From: CAZXIY01 sp964640935
Lineage (GTDB): Archaea; Thermoplasmatota; Thermoplasmata; Methanomassiliicoccales; Methanomethylophilaceae
DNA: 6,593 bases
NCBI GenBank assembly: GCA_964640935.1
Contig: CAZXIY010000062.1
Location: 1 to 6,593, forward strand
Direction of reading: 5' to 3'
Part shown: positions 1-5,493 of the stretch, in pieces
Layout: each line of letters begins with the position of its first letter
Numbering within the stretch: the first letter of the stretch is position 1
Translations under genes and position numbers: made by a program
Notes under the pieces: generated by a model
The model's database searches: none
Told to the model about the DNA's origin: nothing
What the model saw: only the letters and a program-made list of their open reading frames with translations

Positions 1-2097
1 CGAAAATGCGAATTCGATATAATCGACACCATTCTCCGTATATCCCAATCCTCCGATCTTGACGGCAGAATCATCGACAGTACCGATTATGAGATCCCAC
101 TCCTGTCCCGTGAATTCGAGCTTGATCCCTTCGTACTTTGTCTTATTGCCTTCAGAATCCAGACGGATCCCGTCCTTAGATTCCCATATCGTGCCCGTGA
201 GATCGAATCCGATCGAAGGTACGGTCGGCGTCGTACCGTCCGCCTTGTAGAGACGCTCTACAACGATGAATTTACCGACATCCTGGGTATCCGAGAGGGC
301 CATCGTGCTGATGGACATCGTCCCGTCTATTACCGTGATGTAATAGAAATGTCCGTTCTCGTCCAGCAGGAAACCGTCGACAGGGTTGTCCGACCTCCCC
401 ATAATTCCGAGGTATTTCAGATTCTTTACCTCTCCGGCGACCTCCTCCTCTATCGTTCCGGTTATGAATCTTCCGTATTCGTCATTGAAATTCATCACAA
501 GATTCTCACCGAGGATCGTACTCTTTTCCCCGTCGTATATGACAGAATAACCGCTCGGCGACTTCCAGGACTTTGCAAGATCGGGTGAGCTCACATCAAT
601 CTCCCCATGCATGGATCCGTCCTTTGAATAGATCGAATTCCTGACCAGCATGGTATCATCGCTTTTGTAGTAGATCTCCATACTGTCCATTACCTTCCCG
701 TCCATCGTACCCCAGAAATACACTGTGGAACCGTCCGACAGTACCGCAGAGAATGACAATCTGGAATCGATTATCTCCCCGGTTATGAATGTATCCCTGA
801 AATTACCGTAGAACATGCCATTGGATGATGCATATATGTCCAGACCGTACAGACCGGATCTGTCGATATTCTGATTGTTGGTCTCGGTCACTTCATTGCT
901 CTCATCCAACGTTGCCGCGCACAGACCTGACCAATGACCGACCATATTCCTGTCAGTCATCATGCTGTTCTGATCCGCACTCTTAAAATTGAATACCGTA
1001 GTGTAATCGCCATACCATTCGCACAGAGTTATCGAATCTTCATTCACCCACCCGCAACCGTATATGTTGCTCGAAATGTAATCTCCGAATACACACAATT
1101 CCCCGGCCCTGGTGAGGTACCCGACCATCTCGTATTCAGTACCGCCGAACCGCATAGAACCGCTCAGAAGCGTGTCCTCCTGATTGTCGAATTTCATTAC
1201 AAAGTCAAAATATCTTTCCTCGATATGACTGTATGAAGCATCATATGAGTTGTAAAGCGACCATGACGTGTTATCAAGGGAATAGAATGAAGGGCGAGCC
1301 TCGGTACTGTCCGATATATACGACCTCTCTATGGCAACAATAGAATCCGTATTGCCCGTATCATCTATCATGGATGTCTGCAGAACGAATTCATAGGGCG
1401 ATATGCTCACGTTCCAATTCTCGCCGTTGTATGTCATGTAACCGGCCCTGTATCCGTTCACCGATCTGTCGCTGACGACACCCCAGCAGTCGAGTGAAAT
1501 GATCTTACCCTCGATCTGCTGCTCCATGATCCCTTTAAAGACCGGCCCTTTTGATTCCGTTATCGTCAATTCGTTGCCGGACAGTGCGTATACATTACCG
1601 GCCGTATCGACAGCCCTGGCTTTCGATACCGTCCATGCTCCGGCAACGTCGATACTGCCGGGGATATCGCATCTGTCCAACGGATCTTTGGAATAAACAG
1701 CAGACAGTGCCCCGGTGATAGAATCTCCCTGTTGAATGATCGTGAGGTGAAGGCGTCCGTCGTTCCCTACATATCCGCTTACCATCGCCGACATTTCACC
1801 ATAACTGCCGTAGAACGACATCGTCTTATTGGCGTAAGTGCCGCTGAAGTATTTGTTATGGAATGTCCCATACAGCACATTGTCGTGACATTCAATGATC
1901 TCTATGTTGAATGGGGTCGTATTTTTATTAGAATCGTCGGTGTGTATGTAAACATCATCCACGTAGCCTTCGTACTCTATCTGGTACCAGTAGCCTTCCA
2001 GATACGAATCACCATATTCCTTTCCGCCGTCGTCTCCGGAGGATAGGTATATCGCACATGCCGCCACACCCGCGATGACCACTACTGCTGCCATCAC
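1..2097 (-). CDS. Large repeat-containing surface protein, N-terminal part (gene leaves window at left)
   Basis: I read this frame from the reverse complement: it is open for 699 codons from 2097 to base 1, and the stop lies outside the window. Residues 1-18, counted from GTG 2097, form a hydrophobic helix (AAVVVIAGVAACAIYL), read as an uncleaved signal anchor or signal peptide. A Ser/Gly/Asp linker follows, then a long beta-rich region with many Gly, Tyr, Asp, Ser and Thr, few Lys, and no further membrane segment. A module recurs: Y-x2-D, then 15-18 residues, then Trp. Trp falls at 37, 155, 279, 389, 511 and 638, a spacing of 110-127 residues. Within modules, strand pairs such as FYGNFRDTFITGEI and FNDEYGRFITGTI resemble each other. 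I infer an extracellular adhesin-like or cell-envelope protein; I recognise no named domain and no catalytic motif. The start is uncertain: GTG 2097 and ATG 2094 are the only usual start codons next to the helix. The partial gene at 5928-6593 looks related. Confidence 0.8.
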   Translation of the reverse strand, partial: MMAAVVVIAGVAACAIYLSSGDDGGKEYGDSYLEGYWYQIEYEGYVDDVYIHTDDSNKNTTPFNIEIIECHDNVLYGTFHNKYFSGTYANKTMSFYGSYGEMSAMVSGYVGNDGRLHLTIIQQGDSITGALSAVYSKDPLDRCDIPGSIDVAGAWTVSKARAVDTAGNVYALSGNELTITESKGPVFKGIMEQQIEGKIISLDCWGVVSDRSVNGYRAGYMTYNGENWNVSISPYEFVLQTSMIDDTGNTDSIVAIERSYISDSTEARPSFYSLDNTSWSLYNSYDASYSHIEERYFDFVMKFDNQEDTLLSGSMRFGGTEYEMVGYLTRAGELCVFGDYISSNIYGCGWVNEDSITLCEWYGDYTTVFNFKSADQNSMMTDRNMVGHWSGLCAATLDESNEVTETNNQNIDRSGLYGLDIYASSNGMFYGNFRDTFITGEIIDSRLSFSAVLSDGSTVYFWGTMDGKVMDSMEIYYKSDDTMLVRNSIYSKDGSMHGEIDVSSPDLAKSWKSPSGYSVIYDGEKSTILGENLVMNFNDEYGRFITGTIEEEVAGEVKNLKYLGIMGRSDNPVDGFLLDENGHFYYITVIDGTMSISTMALSDTQDVGKFIVVERLYKADGTTPTVPSIGFDLTGTIWESKDGIRLDSEGNKTKYEGIKLEFTGQEWDLIIGTVDDSAVKIGGLGYTENGVDYIEFAFS

Positions 2098-2145
2098 GGC
2101 TATGACGCCCTTGTCTATAGACGTATTATGACATCTCGTCGGAGA

Positions 2146-2156
2146 ATATAAAAATA
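2146..2156 (-). promoter_or_regulatory. Putative TATA box of the large surface-protein gene
   Basis: Read on the minus strand this is TATTTTTATAT, an A/T-rich archaeal box-A-like element in the 118-bp spacer after the HxlR gene. Archaeal transcription usually begins about 25 bases downstream, here near 2124. That gives a short leader before GTG 2097 and excludes the ATG at 2134 from the transcript. The T-run could also help end the HxlR transcript. Inferred from composition and position only. Confidence 0.45.
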
Positions 2157-2215
2157 GCCTGCAGATGTCGCAAAATACGTTCCTGGGTGTCTTGCTGGCA
2201 AATGGTTCGGCGGGA

Positions 2216-2593
2216 TCACAGCGTACAGATATTGCACATCTGCCCTTTGCACGCCTCGTTGTCGACCTTCCACCGGAGGGCCCATAATTTCAGATCGTGT
2301 ATGACATCCATGAGTTCCACCGCGGACGGCGTCAGTCTGTATTCGCTTCTTACCGGGAATGATGTTGCGATCACCCTGTTCTCCACCAGGCCCTCTTTCT
2401 CAAGTTCTTTCAGCCTGTCGGAGAGCACTTTCGGCGTTATCTCCTTCATTCCGGCCATTATCTCGGAGAATCTCTTCCACTCGTTACCTTTGTAGAGTTC
2501 CAGAAGGATCATCACCATCCATTTCTTCGCGAGATAATCCATCGTTCTGTATACCGTGCAGCTGTGGTCCATAGTATACCTTCGGAAACTCAT
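2216..2593 (-). CDS. HxlR-family winged-helix transcriptional regulator with C-terminal Cys cluster
   Basis: The 125-residue protein has the HxlR/MarR-like winged-helix layout throughout: Cys12 in SCTVYRTMDYLAKKW, the helix WMVMILLELYKG, the recognition segment ITPKVLSDRLKELEKEGLV (about 52-70), and a wing ending in SEYRLTPSAVEL (83-94). HxlR proteins are dimeric cytoplasmic DNA-binding regulators that often sense reactive electrophiles or oxidants through the conserved N-terminal Cys. This one also has Cys115, Cys120 and Cys123 in its last 11 residues, which is not a standard family feature. It is divergent from hcp across a 71-bp spacer, so it probably regulates hcp and itself. ATG 2572 is an alternative start, giving 118 residues: it has AAGG six bases upstream and lies near the transcription start predicted from the shared TATA element at 2596-2604. 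The family is clear; the signal sensed is inferred. Confidence 0.88.
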   Translation of the reverse strand: MSFRRYTMDHSCTVYRTMDYLAKKWMVMILLELYKGNEWKRFSEIMAGMKEITPKVLSDRLKELEKEGLVENRVIATSFPVRSEYRLTPSAVELMDVIHDLKLWALRWKVDNEACKGQMCNICTL

Positions 2594-2595
2594 TG

Positions 2596-2604
2596 CTATA
2601 TATT
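2596..2604. promoter_or_regulatory. Shared TATA-like element between HxlR gene and hcp
   Basis: CTATATATT is A/T-rich and near-symmetric, so it can serve as a TATA box in either direction. For hcp it predicts a transcription start near 2626. For the HxlR gene it predicts a start near 2574, between the two candidate ATGs. A second TATA-like stretch, CATATGTATA at 2610-2619, could be used instead. Regulation of the two genes is therefore probably coupled. Not experimentally based. Confidence 0.45.
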
Positions 2605-2628
2605 AGTATCATATGTATACCTACTTTA

Positions 2629-2647
2629 CAAAAGAAACTTTCTTTTG
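2629..2647. promoter_or_regulatory. Perfect 9-1-9 palindrome upstream of hcp, candidate operator
   Basis: CAAAAGAAAcTTTCTTTTG is an exact inverted repeat of two 9-base arms around one base. It ends 17 bases before the hcp ATG and lies just downstream of the predicted transcription start. A dimeric repressor bound here would block initiation or early elongation, and the neighbouring HxlR protein is the obvious candidate. As RNA the arms would need an impossible one-base loop, so a DNA site is more likely than a hairpin. It does not resemble the bacterial HcpR (TTGTGA-type) site. Confidence 0.5.
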
Positions 2648-2664
2648 CGAAATGAAGTGATAGT

Positions 2665-4245
2665 ATGAGATGCAGACAGTGCGAAGAGACGATACGCGGA
2701 GGAGGATGTACGAAGAGCGGTGTGTGCGGCAAGAGTCCCGAACTCGCGGACGCACAGGACCGCCTCATACAGTCGCTCATAATACTCTCGAAAGCGACCG
2801 AGGATCTCGATCTTTCCGAGAAGGATATCGAGGACATCGACAGAAGGGTCGTGGACGGACTCTTCATGACGCTCACGAACACCAACTTCGATCTTAAAAG
2901 AACGGAGGATTGTTTCGCGGACAATAAGGCATTCAAGAACAGGATCGGAGCGAAGTGCCACTTCTGCGGAACATCGCATCCCGCAGAAGGCCTCGGAATA
3001 GATTCGTACGATTCGAGTGCAGATCTCAGATCACTCAAGGAACTCCTGCTCGCCGGGCTCAAAGGGATGGCAGCATACTACCACCACGCTTCGGTCCTCG
3101 GATACAGCGACAGGAACGTGACCGCCTTCATCAGAAAGGGTCTTGCTTCTCTGAGGAAGGACCTCTCGGCCGACGAGCTCATCGCTCTCAACATGGAGTG
3201 CGGAAAGGTCGGCATTACATGTCTGGCACTTTTGGATAAAGCAAATACGGAGACATACGGGGACCCCGAACCGACGAAGGTCCGCACCGGCGTCGGAAAT
3301 AGGCCGGGGATACTCATTACAGGTCACGATCTCAGGGATCTCGAGATGCTCCTTGAACAGACCAAAGGCACCGGCATCGACGTGTACACCCACGGCGAGA
3401 TGCTCCCGGCGAACGCATATCCGAAACTCAAGAGATACGAAAATCTCGTCGGCAACTACGGCGGAGCATGGTACGATCAGAAGAAACAATTCGCAACTTT
3501 CAACGGTCCGATAATCGCAACGACGAACTGCGTCCTCATACCGACGGATGACTACAGGGACAGGCTGTTCACCACCGGCACGGCCGGAGTGGACGGCGTG
3601 AAGCACATCTCCGCTGACAGTGACGGAAAGAAAGATTTCTCCGATGTCATCGATATGGCAAGATCGTCGAAACCTCCGGAACAGATAGACGATGTCGAGA
3701 TAACGATCGGTCTGGCCCATGATGCTGTCCTCTCCATGGCGGACAAGGTCGTCAAGACCGTCAAGGCCGGTAGGATCAAAAGATTCGTAGTCATGGCCGG
3801 CTGCGACGGAAGAGCGAAAGCGAGAGGATACTACACCGATTTCGCGAAAGAACTTCCCGACGATACCGTCATACTCACTGCCGGCTGCGCAAAATATCGC
3901 TACAACAAGCTCGGTCTCGGGGATATCGACGGCATACCCCGCGTCATCGATGCGGGACAGTGCAACGACTGCTATTCGCTTGTGATCATAGCCATCGCCC
4001 TCGCCGATGCGTTCGATGTGGGGATCAACGAACTTCCGCTCTCGTTCAACATATCCTGGTATGAACAGAAGGCGTGCCTTGTGCTCCTCTGCCTGCTCCA
4101 CCTCGGCGTCACGGACATAATGCTCGGACCCCGTCTTCCCGAATTCATCACGCCGAATGTCCTCGACGTACTCGTGAAATCATTCAGGATCAAGACGATA
4201 AGCGACGTAAGCAACGACATGAAGGTGCTCCGCATAGAAGAGTGA
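2665..4245 (+). CDS. hcp: Hybrid cluster protein (hydroxylamine reductase / NO reductase)
   Basis: The 526-residue protein matches Hcp (prismane protein) along its length. Cys3, Cys6, Cys15 and Cys21 have the same spacing as Desulfovibrio vulgaris Hcp and would bind the N-terminal FeS cluster. The hybrid Fe-S-O cluster ligands are all visible: His221 (ITGHDL), Glu245 (THGEMLPAN), Cys289 (TTNCV), Cys380 (MAGCDG, the persulfide Cys), Cys408 (TAGCAKY), Cys433 (GQCND) and Glu467 (SWYEQKA), plus Lys469. These run 23-27 residues behind the D. vulgaris numbering, so the N-terminal helical domain is slightly shortened but present. Hcp is cytoplasmic; it reduces hydroxylamine to ammonia in vitro and NO to N2O, and can drive protein S-nitrosylation. 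No Hcr-type reductase gene is adjacent, so the electron donor is unknown. Additional cysteines (98, 101, 436, 471, 476) are present. The start is supported by the Cys motif beginning at residue 3. Confidence 0.96.
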   Translation: MRCRQCEETIRGGGCTKSGVCGKSPELADAQDRLIQSLIILSKATEDLDLSEKDIEDIDRRVVDGLFMTLTNTNFDLKRTEDCFADNKAFKNRIGAKCHFCGTSHPAEGLGIDSYDSSADLRSLKELLLAGLKGMAAYYHHASVLGYSDRNVTAFIRKGLASLRKDLSADELIALNMECGKVGITCLALLDKANTETYGDPEPTKVRTGVGNRPGILITGHDLRDLEMLLEQTKGTGIDVYTHGEMLPANAYPKLKRYENLVGNYGGAWYDQKKQFATFNGPIIATTNCVLIPTDDYRDRLFTTGTAGVDGVKHISADSDGKKDFSDVIDMARSSKPPEQIDDVEITIGLAHDAVLSMADKVVKTVKAGRIKRFVVMAGCDGRAKARGYYTDFAKELPDDTVILTAGCAKYRYNKLGLGDIDGIPRVIDAGQCNDCYSLVIIAIALADAFDVGINELPLSFNISWYEQKACLVLLCLLHLGVTDIMLGPRLPEFITPNVLDVLVKSFRIKTISDVSNDMKVLRIEE

Positions 4246-4263
4246 AACGATGTGCCAAGACGG

Positions 4264-4298
4264 CCGGGGGACCCGATATGATAAGTATCGGACCCCGG
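4264..4298 (+). terminator. Strong hairpin 18 bases after hcp, 3'-end or processing element
   Basis: Two stacked stems are visible: outer CCGGGG (4264-4269) with CCCCGG (4293-4298), and inner CCGATA (4273-4278) with TATCGG (4286-4291). A seven-base loop and a 3-by-1 internal loop complete the structure. No T-run follows directly; the first (TATTTTT) is at 4351-4357. It is therefore not a textbook intrinsic terminator and may be an mRNA 3'-end stabiliser or processing site, with the T-run ending transcription. Confidence 0.5.
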
Positions 4299-4370
4299 TC
4301 GCGAACACACATCATGCACGAAAATACATCCGTACGCGGATAAACGGCATTATTTTTGCACAAACCTTTA

Positions 4371-4392
4371 ATCAGTACTTGAAAATACTGAT
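4371..4392. promoter_or_regulatory. Inverted repeat at the glutaredoxin promoter, candidate operator
   Basis: ATCAGTA (4371-4377) and TACTGAT (4386-4392) are exact inverted 7-base arms around an 8-base spacer. The right arm overlaps the start of the TATA box, so a bound dimer would compete with TBP. The cognate factor is not evident; the HxlR and TetR proteins in this window are both candidates. Confidence 0.45.
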
Positions 4393-4398
4393 ATATAA
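4391..4398 (+). promoter_or_regulatory. TATA box of the glutaredoxin-like gene
   Basis: ATATATAA is a good archaeal box A. It predicts a transcription start near 4418-4422 and a leader of about 45 bases. The gene thus has its own promoter despite lying downstream of hcp on the same strand. Confidence 0.55.
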
Positions 4399-4422
4399 GT
4401 CGCATCGGATAGAATGTGTCAT

Positions 4423-4435
4423 CCGTTCCGAACGG
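4423..4435. promoter_or_regulatory. Perfect 6-1-6 palindrome at the predicted glutaredoxin start site
   Basis: CCGTTCcGAACGG is an exact palindrome just downstream of the predicted transcription start and about 32 bases before the ATG. Its placement between TATA box and coding region matches that of the palindrome upstream of hcp, but the sequence differs. It could be a repressor site or chance. Confidence 0.35.
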
Positions 4436-4467
4436 CGACATCCGCACACCTGTGATCAGGGAATAAA

Positions 4468-4713
4468 ATGGCCGAGATAGAGATATTCACAACACCCGAT
4501 TGCCCCAGATGCAAGAAATTGATGTTCTGGATGGACGCGTACGATATCAAATACAAGGCGATCGATGCAACAACAGTGGACGGCATGGCCGAGGCCGCGT
4601 TCCGCGAGATAGTCAACGACACGTTCCCCGTCGTCTATATGGACGGCGACAAACTTACCGGCGAACCGGCTGATATATTCACTATAGTGACCGCCCGCCT
4701 CAACAAGAAGTGA
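4468..4713 (+). CDS. Glutaredoxin/thioredoxin-fold small redox protein (CPRC)
   Basis: The protein is 81 residues, the usual size of a minimal glutaredoxin or NrdH-like domain. Beta strand EIEIFTT leads into the redox motif C12-P-R-C15 at the N-terminus of a helix. The second half has TFPVVYMDGDKLTG, with Pro54 in the cis-Pro position that faces the active site. This fold performs dithiol/disulfide exchange in the cytoplasm; in methanogens the reductant may be a thioredoxin reductase or F420-linked system rather than glutathione. It lies 222 bp after hcp, on the same strand but with its own promoter. A role in repairing nitrosylated or oxidised thiols alongside Hcp is inferred from proximity. 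CAGGGA at 4457-4462 is a plausible ribosome site. Fold assignment is firm; substrate is unknown. Confidence 0.88.
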   Translation: MAEIEIFTTPDCPRCKKLMFWMDAYDIKYKAIDATTVDGMAEAAFREIVNDTFPVVYMDGDKLTGEPADIFTIVTARLNKK

Positions 4714-4714
4714 T

Positions 4715-5344
4715 TCACTCTTTTGGACAGGGAACTTCGGACCTTATCTGATTGAGGAGCATCCTTATGCTCCTGCCGTACATCCCGGTGCAGTCCTTGG
4801 GCCCTTCCTGTTTCGGCACATATGTCGGGAACATGCCTATGGCGAGCGAGAGCTGGGCGTCGAAGAAGAAAGATGACGAATCGTGATCCATTCCCGGAAC
4901 GACCTTCGACATCTGCTCGACAATGGACTCCTGATCGCTGGAGATACTAGATCTTATCTTCTCCATCCTGTCCGGCGATACGTTGTTGCCGAGGAGAGCA
5001 TGCATCATAGAGTAGAGTTCGACCATCCTCATATGCCTCATAAGACATTTCGTCCACTTCTCCGCCACTTCGTCAACATCGTATTTTCCGCCCTTGGACT
5101 TGAAAGTCCTCTTGACATCCTTGGTCCAGGACGAGACGTCCCTGCGGAGTATCTCCACGAGGATCTCCTCTTTGGTGGAGAAATAACTGTAGATGAGCGG
5201 GCGCGTGGCGTTGATCTTCTTCGATATCGCCTCGAAGGTGAGACCGTTGAATTTCTTGTCGTCGTATATCTCCGTGCTGGCCTCTATGATCTCGTCAACA
5301 CGGGCCTCTTTGTCCTTGTCGGAACGTGCACGCCTGAATGCCAT
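4715..5344 (-). CDS. TetR-family transcriptional regulator
   Basis: The protein is 209 residues, typical for TetR. The N-terminal DNA-binding domain spans about residues 13-63, with the helix-turn-helix in LTFEAISKKINATRPLIYSYF followed by the family's STKEEIL segment. The rest (about 65-209) is a predicted all-helical ligand-binding and dimerisation domain with Met-rich stretches (MRHMRMVELYSMM, about 102-114); its ligand cannot be inferred. It is divergent from the 32-residue peptide gene across a 149-base spacer full of inverted repeats, so autoregulation and control of the peptide gene are likely. Its 3' end is one base from the end of the convergent glutaredoxin-like gene. An AAGTGA-type ribosome site lies about 8 bases upstream of ATG 5344. 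Confidence 0.92.
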   Translation of the reverse strand: MAFRRARSDKDKEARVDEIIEASTEIYDDKKFNGLTFEAISKKINATRPLIYSYFSTKEEILVEILRRDVSSWTKDVKRTFKSKGGKYDVDEVAEKWTKCLMRHMRMVELYSMMHALLGNNVSPDRMEKIRSSISSDQESIVEQMSKVVPGMDHDSSSFFFDAQLSLAIGMFPTYVPKQEGPKDCTGMYGRSIRMLLNQIRSEVPCPKE

Positions 5345-5371
5345 TTACTCACTCACTTCTTAAATTAAAGG

Positions 5372-5387
5372 TACAGAATAGACTGTA
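5372..5387. promoter_or_regulatory. Inverted repeat near the tetR start, candidate TetR operator
   Basis: TACAG-N6-CTGTA lies 28 bases upstream of the tetR ATG and partly overlaps the A/T-rich stretch (5386-5398) that would be its TATA element. Half-sites of this size and spacing fit a TetR dimer. It is a short repeat, so chance is possible. Confidence 0.4.
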
Positions 5388-5395
5388 TTAATAAT

Positions 5396-5439
5396 ATTCG
5401 CCGCGTAAACTAACTACTGTTTTAGATTCGCAACGTAAA
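5396..5439. repeat. Direct repeat ATTCGCnnCGTAAA, two copies exactly 30 bp apart
   Basis: Copies start at 5396 and 5426 and match at 12 of 14 positions. A third GTAAA follows at 5464, 29 bases further on. A spacing of about three helical turns places the copies on one face of the DNA, as expected for cooperative regulator binding in the tetR/peptide spacer. Confidence 0.45.
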
Positions 5440-5470
5440 TTATTAATAGTCAATTTACTATCTGTAAATT
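5435..5470. promoter_or_regulatory. Three alternating GTAAATT/AATTTAC arms at the peptide promoter
   Basis: GTAAATT (5435-5441), AATTTAC (5452-5458) and GTAAATT (5464-5470) form two overlapping inverted repeats that share the middle arm. The right-hand one, AATTTACtatctGTAAATT, is a perfect 7-5-7 palindrome ending 23 bases before the peptide ATG, around the predicted transcription start. The A/T-rich stretch TAAATTATT near 5436-5444 may be the TATA element. Probably the TetR operator, by inference. Confidence 0.5.
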
Positions 5471-5480
5471 ATCAAACCGA

Positions 5481-5488
5481 AAGGTGAT
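5481..5488 (+). promoter_or_regulatory. Strong Shine-Dalgarno site of the 32-residue ORF
   Basis: AAGGTGAT, within AAAGGTGAT, complements the conserved 16S rRNA 3' end and sits five bases before ATG 5494. It is the best ribosome site in the window and the main reason to accept so short an ORF as real. Confidence 0.7.
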
Positions 5489-5493
5489 GAAAC

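Noticed and set aside
1732..2046. Plus-strand open frames within 1-2097
   Set aside because: The minus-strand frame is continuous through the whole region with a coherent repeat pattern; the plus-strand frames are short and scattered.
2629..2647. Hairpin attenuator in the hcp leader
   Set aside because: A one-base loop is sterically impossible for the full stem and the arms are A/T-rich, so a DNA operator is the better reading.
2484..3062. A 192-codon minus-strand open frame across the HxlR/hcp spacer
   Set aside because: It overlaps two confident genes and the promoter region, is Ser-rich, and has no domain signal.
3031..4101. A 356-codon minus-strand open frame opposite hcp
   Set aside because: It lies wholly inside hcp, whose ligand residues are all intact, and its translation shows no recognisable domain. 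It is a by-product of codon bias.
4250..4480. A 76-codon plus-strand open frame between hcp and the redoxin gene
   Set aside because: It spans the hairpin, both inverted repeats and the TATA box, has no ribosome site, and overlaps the redoxin start.
4883..5368. A 161-codon plus-strand open frame opposite tetR
   Set aside because: It is the antisense of a clear TetR coding region and covers the tetR start and promoter.
5396..5470. CRISPR-like or origin-like iterons
   Set aside because: Repeat units are short and imperfect and the array lies between divergent genes, which fits regulator sites better. No cas or replication gene is nearby.
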